Shown: positions 26,558 to 36,540, counted from the stretch's first letter. The stretch: DNA of 64,000 nucleotides from Fischerella thermalis PCC 7521 (GCF_000317225.1 NZ_AJLL01000106.1:89820-153819), one strand, 5' to 3'. The notes: generated by a model not told the origin, from the sequence alone. Program-made: numbers and translations.

Positions 26558-27394
26558 TTAGAGTATCTTCTCTAATCCATATACTAACGACTTTAACTGC
26601 AAGACTTTACGAATTGCTAGTAGTACTCCTGGCATATAGGCAGAGCGATCGCTTGTGTCATGTCGTAAGGTATAAATTTGACCAGGGGCGCCAAAAATGA
26701 CTTCCTGATGAGCAATCAGCCCTGGTAGACGAATGCTATGAATTCTGATTCCTTCGTCTGCAACACTACCTCTCGCCCCTGGTAATTTTTCGGTTTCTTT
26801 GACGATTGCTGAGTTAAAAGTTTTACCCATTTCTGCTAACATTTGGGCAGTTTGAATGGCAGTACCACTGGGAGCATCGGCTTTTTGGTTATGATGCAGT
26901 TCAATGATTTCTACGTGGTCAAAATATTGAGATGCTGTCACAGCGGCTTGTTGCAGTAGTACCATGCCGATAGAAAAATTGGGAATGAGTAGACATCCTG
27001 TACTCGCTTTATCTGCAAAACTTGCCAAATCTTCAATTTGTTCAGGACTTAACCCTGTAGTACCAACAACCGGACGAATACCGTAGGCGATCGCACTACG
27101 AACGTTATCATACACAGCATCAGGATGAGTAAAATCCACCATCACTCCTGGTTGCATGTGCCTTTCACCAGCTACATAACCTAGCATCGGTTCCAATTGA
27201 TTGGTAATTGGTACTTCCAAAGGTTCACTTAAACCAGCAAGTTCGCCTGCATCTTTGCCTTGGTGTTCTGGACTAGTATCAATAGCACCCATCAGGCTCA
27301 TATCAGGCGCTTGTGCCACTGCTTTGACTACCTCGCGCCCCATTTTACCAGCAGCACCGCTCACAATTACAGGGATCAAATTTTGATTCGCCAT
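26558..27394 (-). CDS. dapB: 4-hydroxy-tetrahydrodipicolinate reductase
   Basis: A 278-residue protein. The N-terminal NAD(P) motif [18 protein letters not shown] is at about 9-26. [20 protein letters not shown], the catalytic segment [18 protein letters not shown] and the [20 protein letters not shown] region follow in order. DapB reduces the cyclic product of DapA in the lysine and diaminopimelate pathway that feeds cell-wall synthesis. All family motifs are intact. It is transcribed alone on the minus strand. Confidence 0.96.
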   Translation of the reverse strand: MANQNLIPVIVSGAAGKMGREVVKAVAQAPDMSLMGAIDTSPEHQGKDAGELAGLSEPLEVPITNQLEPMLGYVAGERHMQPGVMVDFTHPDAVYDNVRSAIAYGIRPVVGTTGLSPEQIEDLASFADKASTGCLLIPNFSIGMVLLQQAAVTASQYFDHVEIIELHHNQKADAPSGTAIQTAQMLAEMGKTFNSAIVKETEKLPGARGSVADEGIRIHSIRLPGLIAHQEVIFGAPGQIYTLRHDTSDRSAYMPGVLLAIRKVLQLKSLVYGLEKIL

Positions 27395-27854
27395 AGCTTA
27401 AATTATGCTTTTATACCCAACAAATTGTAGGAGAATTTGCCATTATTGTTAGTGGTTGTTTGTTGGTAGTTGGTAGTTAGTGGTTATTATTCTACTCCCC
27501 ACTGCCCCTAATCCCCAGTGGGGGCCCCGAGTTCCCCATCACCCCATTGCCCCATTCTGGGAACTTGGCAACTATTATGTTAGTCGATGCCTTAAACTTA
27601 GCTTCATATAGCTGAGTCTTTCACTTATGTTTGTTGCTGTGTAATCGTTAAAAGTTGAGCTGAACTCTCATAAGTCTTTACAAAAGACAGGACTTGCAAC
27701 CAGGGATAACAACAAGTAACGCAATGTTCGCTTTTTCAGTAATCTTTGGGTTATCACATCAGACAACTTTATATAGAATTTACTGAACATTAGCCATACA
27801 AATGTGAAAATACTATCTATTCTGCTTTCGTTAATCACCAACGTCGTTGAGTAA
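27395..27854. other. Divergent spacer with repeats and a hairpin
   Basis: This stretch of 460 bases lies between dapB and a small secreted-protein gene. It holds GGTAGTTGGTAGTTAGTGGT repeats, then CCCCACTG and CAGTGGGG (27497-27524) as a short stem, then CCCCATTGCCCC repeats. The last 250 bases are unique and should contain the promoter of the next gene. I see no ORF worth calling. Confidence 0.55.
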
Positions 27855-28223
27855 ATGAACAGAAAATTAGCTCTTTCCTTGCTTTCTAGCCCCGCACTGT
27901 TTGCGTCTATGCTGTCTATGGTGATGATGACCCAACCAGCCCGCGCAAATCAAACAGTGAACTCAACAGGAAGCCATGTTTCTTGTGTAGAGTCTCCTCA
28001 CTCTGCAACTCATCGTCTGGTATGTACACGGGTAAGTAACACTCCTACCCCACTACCCAAACCAGAAATGAAACTGGCTCAAAAAAACAATCCCAGTGAC
28101 ATAATTGAAATGAACTTTACTGAGGAGGAAAGCGATACCGCCATAGCTTTGTTTGGGTGTGACTGTCCATCTTGCCTCAACGCCTTACGTCAAATGCGCG
28201 GTCAGCCTCCTATGTCAGTCTAG
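27855..28223 (+). CDS. Small secreted protein with C-terminal CxCxxC
   Basis: A 122-residue protein. A signal peptide (SLLSSPALFASMLSMVMMTQ) with a likely cut after PARA is followed by a spacer with two cysteines (HVSCVESP and RLVCTRVS). A compact C-terminal part, FGCDCPSCLNALRQMRGQP, gives five cysteines in the mature protein. The C-x-C-x-x-C group could bind a metal or cycle as a thiol pair. I do not recognise a family. It is monocistronic, since a clear terminator follows. Confidence 0.7.
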   Translation: MNRKLALSLLSSPALFASMLSMVMMTQPARANQTVNSTGSHVSCVESPHSATHRLVCTRVSNTPTPLPKPEMKLAQKNNPSDIIEMNFTEEESDTAIALFGCDCPSCLNALRQMRGQPPMSV

Positions 28224-28249
28224 TCAATTCACACTAACTTCTAAAAAAA

Positions 28250-28275
28250 GAGTCAGAGAGTAAATTCTCTGACTC
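28250..28275 (+). terminator. Strong hairpin after the small secreted protein gene
   Basis: GAGTCAGAGA pairs perfectly with TCTCTGACTC around a six-base loop. An A-run precedes it, which would give a U-run for minus-strand transcripts, while the plus side lacks a long T-run. It may serve both this gene and psaK, which converges on it. Confidence 0.7.
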
Positions 28276-28362
28276 ATAATCGGAGACAAAAAATCATCAA
28301 CCCAGTAGTTAACCGTAAATATTAATACGGTAAACAGCTTGTATTGCTTCTGGTAGAAAAAT

Positions 28363-28623
28363 TTAAAATCTTCCCAGGTTGTGCAGACCTAAGATAGCGC
28401 CTGCTCCCAATATATGACCAAAAGCCGTAGTAGCGAGTAATGCCGGCACTCCAAATCCGCCAAAAAACTGGTTTGAAGGCAAGGCAGGTTCTGCATTGGG
28501 GTATTTAATGGTGAATTTGCCAAAGAAAATGGCAAGGATATTGCAGAGAATCATAGTCACCCCAACAGTGGGACTCCATTGCAGAGGTGTGGTTGCAGCC
28601 GCTAGTAAAGTAGATGTCAGCAA
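28363..28623 (-). CDS. psaK: Photosystem I reaction-centre subunit X (PsaK)
   Basis: An 86-residue protein with two membrane helices joined by a short loop. MLTSTLLAAATTPLQWSPTV and the C-terminal TAFGHILGAGAILGLHNLGR are characteristic of cyanobacterial PsaK. PsaK lies at the outer edge of the photosystem I core and helps bind antenna components. The start codon is TTG, supported by the AAGGAG site upstream and by family homology. It is transcribed alone, converging on the terminator at 28250-28275. Confidence 0.95.
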   Translation of the reverse strand: MLTSTLLAAATTPLQWSPTVGVTMILCNILAIFFGKFTIKYPNAEPALPSNQFFGGFGVPALLATTAFGHILGAGAILGLHNLGRF

Positions 28624-28631
28624 CTGAATTT

Positions 28632-28637
28632 CTCCTT
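28632..28637 (-). promoter_or_regulatory. Ribosome-binding site for psaK TTG start
   Basis: On the minus strand AAGGAG precedes TTG at 28623 by eight bases. Together with the conserved MLTSTLLAA protein start, this decides the non-ATG initiation codon. Confidence 0.8.
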
Positions 28638-28903
28638 ACAATTGTGATTGCGTTAAAAATACCAATGTGAATTTCTTACCAAAAAAAAACAATCCAAAGT
28701 TGAATTTTGCATTAATAGTTAACATTTTTTTGGATTACTTAGTAAAAGCTATAGGCGATCACCGAATTTGGGATAGGGTAGCTAGAAGTTTCCTGGAAGA
28801 GATAAGGGGTAGGGGATTAGGTGTAGTGGATTAGAGATTAAGACACAATCACCTGCAAAATCATCTAAACTCAAGATGATACGATCGCTCGGCTAATTGT
28901 GTT

Positions 28904-29332
28904 ATGTCCTCTATCATAGACTCCTTACCACCAAACCTTGCTAAGATTGTCCAGCGCTTTCAACGCGCTACAGACCCAAAACGACGCTATGAACAGTTAA
29001 TTTGGTATGGTCAGAAGCTGAAGGAGTTTCCAGAAGCTGATAAACTTCCAGAAAACAAAGTACCTGGGTGTGTTTCCCAAGTTTATGTCAAGGCTGATTT
29101 AGTAGATGGCAAAGTTACGTTTCAAGGTGATTCTGATTCTCAATTAACTAAGGGATTAGTGGGTCTTTTAATTGAAGGTTTGAATGGACTTACTCCTGCT
29201 GAAATTGTCCAACTGACTCCAGATTTTATTCAAGAAACTGGTTTAAACGTTAGCCTCACACCTTCCCGTGCCAATGGTTTCTACAACATTTTCAAGACTA
29301 TGCAAAAGAAGGCTTTGGAATGCCAAATTTAG
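28904..29332 (+). CDS. sufE: SufE family cysteine desulfuration protein
   Basis: A 142-residue protein. The active-site Cys56 sits in ENKVPGCVSQVYVKAD, and downstream TKGLVGLLIEGLNGLTPAEI and LTPSRANGFYNIFKTMQKKA match SufE. SufE accepts persulfide sulfur from the desulfurase SufS and passes it to the Fe-S assembly machinery, important for photosystem I centres. The start is ATG and the length is normal. It is followed 75 bases later by a hydrolase gene; co-transcription is possible. Confidence 0.95.
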   Translation: MSSIIDSLPPNLAKIVQRFQRATDPKRRYEQLIWYGQKLKEFPEADKLPENKVPGCVSQVYVKADLVDGKVTFQGDSDSQLTKGLVGLLIEGLNGLTPAEIVQLTPDFIQETGLNVSLTPSRANGFYNIFKTMQKKALECQI

Positions 29333-29407
29333 GAATATAGGGAAAAATTTTTTTAAATAACTAATAATTGAAATTATTAATTATCAAAAACTATAAAACT
29401 TTGTCTC

Positions 29408-30319
29408 ATGTCAACTAATTTATTATCATCTCCTACTAATTTTGGTATCGGTGGAGTAGTCAAAGCAATCTCCTGGAATTGGAAAAACCAACAATTCCAG
29501 ATTGTATATGAAACTATCGGTAGTGGTTCCCCGCTATTGCTACTTCCTGCTTTTAGCACTGTGTCTACACGAGAAGAAATGAACGGGATAGCTAAGTTAC
29601 TTGCGCCCCATTTTCAAGTTATCGCTGTAGATTGGCCTGGATTTGGAGAATCTTCTCGTTTACCTGTAAATTACGAACCTGCTATATATGAACAATTTCT
29701 AGAATATTTTGTAACTTCTGTTTTTGATGTTCCCATAACAGTAGTAGCTGCTGGTCACAGTGCGGCTTATGTCCTAAAATTAGCCCAGAAAAACTCCTCC
29801 GTATTTTCACGGTTGGTTTTAGTAGCGCCAACTTGGCGTGGGCCTTTACCGACGATGGGTGTAGATCGACAGATCGCAGGAGTATTTAGAGAAATAGTGC
29901 GATCGCCTATTGTTGGTCAAGCACTCTACAAGCTCAACACCGTGCCATCTTTTTTAAGTTTTATGTACCGTCGCCACGTCTACGTGGATGCTGCCAAACT
30001 CACCCCCAGTTTCATTGAGCATAAATGGCAAAATACCCAACAACCAGGAGCTAGATTTGCTCCTGCTGCCTTTGTAACTGGAAATCTCGACGCTGTACAT
30101 CACCAAGCTGACTTTCTGACGTTGGCTCAAAATTTATCTGTGCCTTTGATGGTGGTAATTGGAGAATCCTCTCCCAGCAAATCCCGTGCTGACATGGACG
30201 CTTTGGCAGCACTCAGCGGAGTCCAAACAGCCGTTCTTCCTGGTTCTCTGGGAATGCATGAAGAATATCCAGAAGCAGTAGCAGAGGCTATTTTGCCCTT
30301 TTTGAGGACTGGTTCTTGA
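29408..30319 (+). CDS. Alpha/beta hydrolase
   Basis: A 303-residue protein with the alpha/beta-hydrolase fold. IAVDWPGFGESSRLP forms the oxyanion-side loop, the nucleophile elbow is AAGHSAAYV with Ser118, and LGMHEEYPEAV supplies the catalytic His284 near the C-terminus. The acid residue is likely in the VIGESSPSKSRADMD region. No signal peptide is evident, so it is probably cytoplasmic. Its substrate cannot be read, and the family ranges from esterases to haloperoxidase-like enzymes. Confidence 0.85.
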   Translation: MSTNLLSSPTNFGIGGVVKAISWNWKNQQFQIVYETIGSGSPLLLLPAFSTVSTREEMNGIAKLLAPHFQVIAVDWPGFGESSRLPVNYEPAIYEQFLEYFVTSVFDVPITVVAAGHSAAYVLKLAQKNSSVFSRLVLVAPTWRGPLPTMGVDRQIAGVFREIVRSPIVGQALYKLNTVPSFLSFMYRRHVYVDAAKLTPSFIEHKWQNTQQPGARFAPAAFVTGNLDAVHHQADFLTLAQNLSVPLMVVIGESSPSKSRADMDALAALSGVQTAVLPGSLGMHEEYPEAVAEAILPFLRTGS

Positions 30320-30509
30320 AGGAAGATGGAATCAGATGGGAGGAGTGTCAGCAGTTGACGGAAAGAATGCGATCGCGATTCGTCGACCTTAGTCGTCAGG
30401 GTACATTCCAGAATGAGGAAGAGAACAATTTCATGATGATTTCATTTCTGTATGACAAACTTTAGTTAGCTATACTGCCACCTATTCATCATACAGAGTA
30501 AAGATTTCT

Positions 30510-31397
30510 ATGAAATATTCTATTGCTGGAATTGTTGCTATCGCAGTTTTAATACTTAATCAAGGTTGCTCATCACAAGTTAAGTGGGGAGAAACTGCTT
30601 CCCAAGAAAATACAACAGTATCAGCAAATCATAATGGACATGCTACTGAGCAAACACATTATGAACATCATTCAAACAATCATAGTAATAGTAATTACGT
30701 CTCTACTCAAGCAAAATTAACCGCTCCTAAAAATATTGTTCCAAATCAGCCTCTACCTTTGGTAATTAACATCCAAGATTCTCAAGGAAAATCTATCAGC
30801 AAATTTGACAAATTCCAAGAACAATTAATGCATTTAATTGTAGTGAGTGATGACTTAAAATTTTTCAATCACTTGCATCCCAATTACAAAGGTAATGGGC
30901 GTTTTGAAATTAATACTAATTTTCCTGAACCTAATAACTACACAATTTTCAGCGATTACAAGCCATCTGGTAAACAAGAAGAAGTTACTGTTATGAAAAT
31001 CACAGTGCCCGGTTCAACTCCTGTACCTCAAGAGTTAGCAAAATACAGCAATACCAAAATATTAGCTGATACTAAAGTCAACCTAAATTTTTCTCAACCA
31101 ACTCTCAAGGCTGGTGAAGAAGTCAATTTGAAGTTTGCTCTCCAAGACATTGATAATAATCAAACAATTAAAGATTTGCAACCATACTTAGGAGAAAAAG
31201 GACATTTAGTTATTATTAAAAGTTCTTCTCCTTTGACAGCATCAGATTATATTCATGCTCATGCTCGTAAAGATTCTCCTGATGGAGAGGTGGATTTTGT
31301 AACTAGTTTTCCTGAAGCGGGAACATACAAACTGTGGATGCAATTTAATCGTAATGGTAAAGTTAATACAGCTGATTTTTGGGTGAATGTGCAATAA
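30510..31397 (+). CDS. His-rich exported protein, YtkA-like
   Basis: A 295-residue protein. The N-terminal export signal reaches LNQGC (Cys20), a poor but possible lipobox. A His/Asn-rich stretch follows (NHNGHATEQTHYEHHSNNHS). Two related beta-sandwich-like regions come next; the first has MHLIVVSDDLKFFNHLHPNY and the second has GHLVIIKSSSPLTASDYIHA. The repeated H-x-H and HLHP patterns suggest copper or other metal binding outside the cytoplasm. That function is inference from composition and YtkA-like layout. It is flanked by spacers with no operon partner. Confidence 0.65.
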   Translation: MKYSIAGIVAIAVLILNQGCSSQVKWGETASQENTTVSANHNGHATEQTHYEHHSNNHSNSNYVSTQAKLTAPKNIVPNQPLPLVINIQDSQGKSISKFDKFQEQLMHLIVVSDDLKFFNHLHPNYKGNGRFEINTNFPEPNNYTIFSDYKPSGKQEEVTVMKITVPGSTPVPQELAKYSNTKILADTKVNLNFSQPTLKAGEEVNLKFALQDIDNNQTIKDLQPYLGEKGHLVIIKSSSPLTASDYIHAHARKDSPDGEVDFVTSFPEAGTYKLWMQFNRNGKVNTADFWVNVQ

Positions 31398-31636
31398 AAG
31401 TTGTTTGTTTAGTTGTTAGTTTTTGATTAACAGAATTAAAACTTCTTGCAATACTGGGTGGCTTGTTGGAAAAAAAGATGATCGAAAGCCTGGTGTTAAA
31501 GCCACAAAAGCAAGAATTGCGGCGATGAGACGAAATCGCCGCTACCTGGAAATTACTTAACTCGAATTCTCAAGTTTTTAGTTAGCGATCGCCTTAAATT
31601 GTTTTTAGCTCAAAATTTTGCCAAAAAATGACGACC

Positions 31637-32107
31637 TTATTCAGAAATTACTGTAAGCAATGGTAACTTACGAATTTCCTCCCGTACACTCATGAGAATT
31701 TTACCGAGATGATTTTGTCCTGTGTGATCTGCACCACAACCCCAAAAATAATCTCTTGGTGAGTTTTCCACCAGTAATTGATCGCCGGTCGTGAGTAGAA
31801 CCTCCCTAATATCAGCATGGGTGAGAAACTTTTTGAGTACAGCTTGTCGCATGATATTAGTTTTAACTATTTCCCAATCTAAACGCACCTTGCGAGTGCA
31901 ACAGCGTCCTAAAGCCGCTGCTTCTTCTGGTGTCTCAACGGCGTGGATTACAGGTATGATCACCGCATCTGTTGTTCCCACAAATTTTTGAGCTTGATAA
32001 TAATGCTCTACTGTCCGCCAGTGAATACCATCGATTTTAATGCTGTGGGGAGAAAAGTTAGAAAAACAGCCATAAGGCTCATAAGCTTTGTAAAAGTAAA
32101 TAGTCAT
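31637..32107 (-). CDS. NADAR-family protein (YbiA-like)
   Basis: A 156-residue protein. It contains YEPYGCFSNFSPHSIKIDGI, WRTVEHYYQAQKF and SPRDYFWGCGADHTGQNHLG, the signature of the NADAR/YbiA (DUF1768) family. Members act as N-glycosidases on riboflavin intermediates or ADP-ribose-type molecules, either as housekeeping cleansers or in ADP-ribosylation systems. The family Glu (TVEHYYQAQKF) and Trp (DYFWGCG) are present. No ADP-ribosyltransferase gene lies nearby, so a metabolic role is more likely here. Confidence 0.88.
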   Translation of the reverse strand: MTIYFYKAYEPYGCFSNFSPHSIKIDGIHWRTVEHYYQAQKFVGTTDAVIIPVIHAVETPEEAAALGRCCTRKVRLDWEIVKTNIMRQAVLKKFLTHADIREVLLTTGDQLLVENSPRDYFWGCGADHTGQNHLGKILMSVREEIRKLPLLTVISE

Positions 32108-32452
32108 TTTAAAGTTGCTCTTTTAATACCTTCAACTTCTATGATGCCTGTAGTTGTTGGTAGGCAGAAGATAGGTCCTCAAAAAAGTACATTCTACAGT
32201 GTATACACAAGTTCAATTTACGCAGGCAAAGCTTAATTTCCAGAAGTTGCGACTTCGCCACAATCTTGTTGAAAAACTCGACCACAGAAAAAAACCGATA
32301 CACACCGATAAAGAGAAGCGCTATAAATTAAATATTTCTACTCAACGGTACAGAAAAGCTTACTGCAAGCACTCTCCACGCGGTTCATAAAATAACAAAG
32401 GGTGGATTCACCCACCCTCGCTAAAATTTATCAAAGATTATTCTGTTGCTGA
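32108..32452. other. Intergenic region with a ladder-repeat copy
   Basis: This stretch of 345 bases lies between the NADAR gene (minus) and tkt (minus). About 32240-32311 carry the repeat leader (TTCGCCACAATCTTG, GAAAAACTCGACCAC) and a degraded ladder (CCGATACACACCGATAAAGA). The rest is unique AT-rich DNA. A short inverted run at 32399-32419 (AGGGTGGATTCACCCACCCT) resembles a terminator hairpin for tkt. Confidence 0.6.
32399..32419 (-). terminator. Hairpin downstream of tkt
   Basis: AGGGTGG and CCACCCT flank ATTCAC just beyond the tkt stop (32453). On the minus strand the stem is followed by TTTGTTATTTT, a fair U-rich tail, so a rho-independent terminator is plausible. Confidence 0.7.
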
Positions 32453-34465
32453 TTAAACCAACAATTCTTGCGCCTTTTTGACTACATTATCAACGGTGTA
32501 GCCAAATTTCTCCATGATCACACCACCAGGTGCAGAAACACCAAAGCGATCAACGCTAATCATTGCGCCTTCGTCGCCCAGGTAACGACACCAACCGAAG
32601 CTAGAAGCAGCTTCAACAGCTAAACGCTTTTTAACTGCTTTGGGTAACACTGACTCACGGTAGGATTCGCTTTGAGCATCGAAGAGTTCCCAAGAAGGCA
32701 TGGAAACTACACGAACTTTCTTACCTTCAGCGCGGAGTTTGGCAGCAGCGTCAACGCACAGAAATACTTCACTACCTGTACCGATGAGGATGATATCGGG
32801 AGTTCCTTCGCTATCAGAAAGAATGTAAGCGCCTTTGGTCACACCTTCAATGCTGCTTCCCTCTAATTGGGGCAGGTTTTGCCGCGACAATGCTAGCAAA
32901 GTGGGGCGATGTTGATTAGCATTTTCAATGGCGACTTTGTAAGCACCAGATGTTTCGTTACCGTCGGCGGGACGGATAACTGTCAGGTTGGGAATAGCCC
33001 GCAAAGATGCCAAGGTTTCTACTGGTTGGTGGGTGGGGCCATCTTCACCTAAACCGATGGAATCGTGAGTCATAACGTAGATGACTCCCGCTTGAGACAA
33101 TGCCGAAAGGCGAATTGCTGCTCGCATGTAGTCGGCAAAGACCAAGAAGGTAGCACAGTAGGGAATTAACCCGGAACCATGCAAAGCAATACCGTTACAA
33201 ATCGAACCCATACCATGCTCACGCACACCGAAACGGAGGTTACGGTTTTGGTACTGTCCTTTTTGAAAGTCGCCTGCTCCCTTGAGTTCTGTCAAGTTGG
33301 AGTGGGTGAGGTCGGCAGAACCACCGATCATTTCTGGTAGGACGGGTGCTAAAGCATTGAGGGTGATTTCGGAAGTTTTGCGAGTGGCGATCGCTTTACT
33401 TCCTGCTTCGTAGGTGGGTAGTGCTTTTTCCCAGCCTTCTGGCAATTTACCACTAATTTGCCGCTCAAATTCAGCCGCTTCTTGGGGATACTTCGCTTTG
33501 TAATCAGCAAAGGTTTTATTCCATTGACTTTCGTACTCAGCACCACGGTCTATGGCTTTACGGAAGTGCTTGAGGGCATCTTCTGGGATAACAAATGGTT
33601 CGTGTTCCCAACCCAAGTTATTACGAGTAGCAGCGACTTCATCACCACCAAGGGCTGCACCGTGAACACCTGCGGTATTGGCTTTGTTGGGGGAACCGTA
33701 ACCAATGGTGGTACGGACTTTAATTAAAGATGGCTTGTCGGTGACTGCTTTGGCAGCTGCGATCGCTTTATGAATTGCTTCTAAGTTGGTGTCGCCATCG
33801 CCAACGGCTTGCACGTGCCAACCGTATGCTTCAAAACGCTTGCCCACGTCTTCGGTGAAGGAAATATCGGTAGAACCATCAATAGAGATGTGGTTGTCAT
33901 CATACAGGGCAATGAGTTTACCCAAGCCCAGGTGTCCTGCCAAAGAACAGGCTTCCCCGGATACACCTTCCATGTTGCAACCATCACCCAAAATCACATA
34001 GGTGTAGTGGTCAACTATTTTGGCATCGGGTTTGTTGAACTTTGCGGCGAGATGGGCTTCTGCCATCGCTAAACCGACCGCATTGGCAATTCCCTGTCCT
34101 AAGGGTCCGGTCGTTACTTCTACACCTGGTGTTTCAAAGTTTTCTGGATGTCCAGGAGTTTTAGAACCCCACTGACGGAATTGTTTAATATCGTCTAGCG
34201 TGACGCTGTCGTAACCAGTCAAGTAGAGTAGGGCATACTGCAACATACAGCCGTGACCGGCAGACAGGACAAAGCGATCGCGGTTGAACCACTTGGGATT
34301 TTTAGGGTTAAACCGCATAAACTTATCCCACAGCACAAATGCCATTGGTGCAGCACCCATTGGCAGTCCTGGATGACCAGACTTGGCTTTTTCTACGGCA
34401 TCAATTGCCAAAAAGCGGATCGAGTTAATACAAAGTTCTTCAAGGGTTTGGGTTGCAACAGCCAT
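32453..34465 (-). CDS. tkt: Transketolase
   Basis: A 670-residue protein of full family length. The N-terminal thiamine-diphosphate half includes [20 protein letters not shown] and [20 protein letters not shown]. The pyrimidine half has [20 protein letters not shown], and the C-terminal domain ends KAQELLV. Transketolase moves two-carbon units in the Calvin-Benson cycle and pentose phosphate pathway. It lies downstream of acpP and fabF on the same strand, an order conserved in cyanobacteria, but a 381-base gap suggests its own promoter. Confidence 0.97.
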   Translation of the reverse strand: MAVATQTLEELCINSIRFLAIDAVEKAKSGHPGLPMGAAPMAFVLWDKFMRFNPKNPKWFNRDRFVLSAGHGCMLQYALLYLTGYDSVTLDDIKQFRQWGSKTPGHPENFETPGVEVTTGPLGQGIANAVGLAMAEAHLAAKFNKPDAKIVDHYTYVILGDGCNMEGVSGEACSLAGHLGLGKLIALYDDNHISIDGSTDISFTEDVGKRFEAYGWHVQAVGDGDTNLEAIHKAIAAAKAVTDKPSLIKVRTTIGYGSPNKANTAGVHGAALGGDEVAATRNNLGWEHEPFVIPEDALKHFRKAIDRGAEYESQWNKTFADYKAKYPQEAAEFERQISGKLPEGWEKALPTYEAGSKAIATRKTSEITLNALAPVLPEMIGGSADLTHSNLTELKGAGDFQKGQYQNRNLRFGVREHGMGSICNGIALHGSGLIPYCATFLVFADYMRAAIRLSALSQAGVIYVMTHDSIGLGEDGPTHQPVETLASLRAIPNLTVIRPADGNETSGAYKVAIENANQHRPTLLALSRQNLPQLEGSSIEGVTKGAYILSDSEGTPDIILIGTGSEVFLCVDAAAKLRAEGKKVRVVSMPSWELFDAQSESYRESVLPKAVKKRLAVEAASSFGWCRYLGDEGAMISVDRFGVSAPGGVIMEKFGYTVDNVVKKAQELLV

Positions 34466-34846
34466 AATCTCTTGTTGTTAACGACGGGTTAGCACTCTTT
34501 TAAGCTTCTTTCGCCTGCTGGGGATCAAATTTCCCCACGATAGTATCATCATCCCATTGGTGCTTGTTGACAAACAAGCCGTAAAGTTGAGGATTTTTGA
34601 TCAGGGATTTTAGGATTATTCTAGAAAGGATTGGCCTAGATATTCAGTTGTTAAAGGGACGGAATGATCTCAACAGGGCGTCAAAGACAATACGTTCTTT
34701 CTAGGGATCGAAGAAAGGGATCGGGGAAGGTGGGGTCCTCTCTAGAATAAGGGGCAACGGGGGCATGGGGAATTGGGATACATTTCTCCATTGTCCCCCG
34801 TGTCTCTCTTGTCCCTGTTTCCCGATCCCCTATCCCCTTTTAATTC
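34466..34846. other. Spacer upstream of tkt with G/C-run repeats
   Basis: The 381 bases between fabF and tkt (both minus) hold unique DNA near the tkt start, where its promoter should lie. A repeat-like zone at 34749-34835 contains GGGGGCATGGGGAATTGGGA and TCCATTGTCCCCCGTG as loose inverted arms. No ORF is credible. Confidence 0.5.
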
Positions 34847-36097
34847 CTAGACATGTTTTTTAAAGGCAAGGGTGACATTATGACCACCAAAACCAAAAGA
34901 ATTGGACAGTGCTACCTCAACACGTGCAACACGGCTAACATTTGCTACGTAGTCTAGATCACATTCTGGATCAGGGTTTTCCAGGTTAATTGTGGGTGGG
35001 AGTCGGTCGTTAGCGATCGCGAGTACTGTTGCCACTGCTTCAATACCACCAGAACCGCCCAATAAGTGACCTGTCATGGATTTAGTAGAACTAATTGCTA
35101 CTTTGTAAGCATGATCACCTAAGGCTCTTTTCATTGCTGCGGTTTCAGTCGAATCGTTAGCTGGGGTGCTAGTACCGTGGGCATTGATGTAGCTCACCAT
35201 TTCGGGGGTGATTCCTGCATCTTTAAGTGCCAGCTGTATAGCCCTGGCGGCTCCTTCACCACCGGGTACGGGGGATGTGATATGGTAAGCGTCACAGGTC
35301 ATACCATAGCCGACGATTTCGGCATAAATCCTCGCACCACGACTGATGGCGTGTTGCATTTCTTCCAAAATCAAAATACCTGCTCCTTCGCCCATGACAA
35401 ATCCATCACGGTCTTTATCAAAGGGACGGCTGGCATGAGCAGGGTCATCATTACGAAACGAAAGTGCTTTACATGCAGCAAAACCAGCAAGAGATAGGGG
35501 TGTAATAGCTGCTTCTGCTCCGCCACAAATCATTGCTTGGGCATATCCGCCTTGAATCAGGCGAAACGCGTCTCCGATGGAGTTAGAACCAGCAGCACAA
35601 GCTGTTACGGAGCAGGAATTAGGCCCTTTTGCGCCAGTGTGAATTGCTGTTAACCCCGCAGCCATGTTGGCAATCATCATGGGAATCATGAATGGGCTAC
35701 AGCGGTCTGGGCCACGGTTGAGATAAACCGTTTGCTGCTCTTCCATTACCTTCAGACCACCAACGCCAGAACCGATGATCACACCTACTTGTTCAGCATT
35801 CAGGTCATTAATCGTTAATTGCGCATCTGCTAGAGCCTGTTTTGCCGCTGAAACGGCAAATTGAGAAAACCTATCCATGCGCTTGGCTTCTTTACGATCC
35901 ATGTAATCGTGCGGATCGTAGTTTTTTACCTCGCCAGCAATACGGCAAGCATGGCGCGAAGCATCAAACAAGGTGATTTCGCTAATGCCATTGCGTCCGC
36001 TTACCAATCCTTCCCAATACTCGGCTGGTGTATTACCAATCGGTGTAATCGCGCCAACACCAGTTACAACAACGCGTTTACGTATCAAATCTGTCAT
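34847..36097 (-). CDS. fabF: Beta-ketoacyl-ACP synthase II
   Basis: A 416-residue protein from the ATG giving MTDLIRKRVVVTGVGAITPI; an extra 11 in-frame residues to 36130 are not family-like. The catalytic triad is Cys167 (CSVTACAAGSNS), His307 (INAHGTSTPANDST) and His344 (STKSMTGHLLGGSG). It condenses malonyl-ACP with acyl-ACP in fatty-acid elongation. It lies 191 bases downstream of acpP, its substrate carrier, with a short tandem array in the gap. Confidence 0.96.
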   Translation of the reverse strand: MTDLIRKRVVVTGVGAITPIGNTPAEYWEGLVSGRNGISEITLFDASRHACRIAGEVKNYDPHDYMDRKEAKRMDRFSQFAVSAAKQALADAQLTINDLNAEQVGVIIGSGVGGLKVMEEQQTVYLNRGPDRCSPFMIPMMIANMAAGLTAIHTGAKGPNSCSVTACAAGSNSIGDAFRLIQGGYAQAMICGGAEAAITPLSLAGFAACKALSFRNDDPAHASRPFDKDRDGFVMGEGAGILILEEMQHAISRGARIYAEIVGYGMTCDAYHITSPVPGGEGAARAIQLALKDAGITPEMVSYINAHGTSTPANDSTETAAMKRALGDHAYKVAISSTKSMTGHLLGGSGGIEAVATVLAIANDRLPPTINLENPDPECDLDYVANVSRVARVEVALSNSFGFGGHNVTLAFKKHV

Positions 36098-36231
36098 GAC
36101 TAAGTTACAGGTGGCTCTCCGGCAGGACAAAACAGGAATTGGGCACAGGGCATTGGAAATAGGAAATTAGGCATTGGGAATTGAGATTTGGGAATTGGGA
36201 ATTGGGCTTCATATAATTTTTACTACGCACC

Positions 36232-36283
36232 ATGCCCTATGCCCTATGCCCTACGCCCTATGTCCTATACCCTATGCCCTAAC
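36232..36283. repeat. 7-bp CCCTATG-type tandem array between acpP and fabF
   Basis: About seven copies of a GCCCTAT heptamer follow each other with single-base variants (GCCCTAC, GTCCTAT, ACCCTAT). A second kind of repeat (GGGAATTGGGAATTGGG) lies at 36175-36208. They fill the space between two co-directional fatty-acid genes, ending just before the acpP stop. Confidence 0.9.
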
Positions 36284-36288
36284 CTCTC

Positions 36289-36540
36289 TTATGCGGATGC
36301 GGCAACTTTGTTGTTAATGTAATCCAATGCTTCTTGAACTGTGGTAATTTTTTCAGCTGCTTCATCAGGAATTTCGATATCAAATTCTTCTTCTAAAGCC
36401 ATTACCAACTCGACTGTATCTAGGGAATCAGCGTTTAGGTCATTGGCAAAATTGGCTTGTGGTGTAACCTTTTCGGGTTCAACACCTAGTTGCTCCACAA
36501 CGATTTTTTTCACTCTATCAAAAATGTCCGCTTGGCTCAT
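36289..36540 (-). CDS. acpP: Acyl carrier protein
   Basis: An 83-residue acidic protein of normal length. The phosphopantetheine site is Ser39 in [20 protein letters not shown], preceded by [16 protein letters not shown]. It carries growing acyl chains as thioesters for FabF and partners. It is first in the acpP-fabF-tkt order on the minus strand, so its promoter lies in the 36541-36922 space. Confidence 0.97.
   Translation of the reverse strand: MSQADIFDRVKKIVVEQLGVEPEKVTPQANFANDLNADSLDTVELVMALEEEFDIEIPDEAAEKITTVQEALDYINNKVAASA

Noticed and set aside
31453..31560. Start-less reading TGWLVGKKDDRKPGVKATKA... as a possible transposase tail
   Set aside because: The ending is faintly like the C-termini of some transposases, but it is too short and has no terminal inverted repeat or second motif nearby.
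32199..32390. 63-codon ORF between the NADAR gene and tkt
   Set aside because: It is made of the repeat leader and ladder fragment, with no start signal and no protein pattern.
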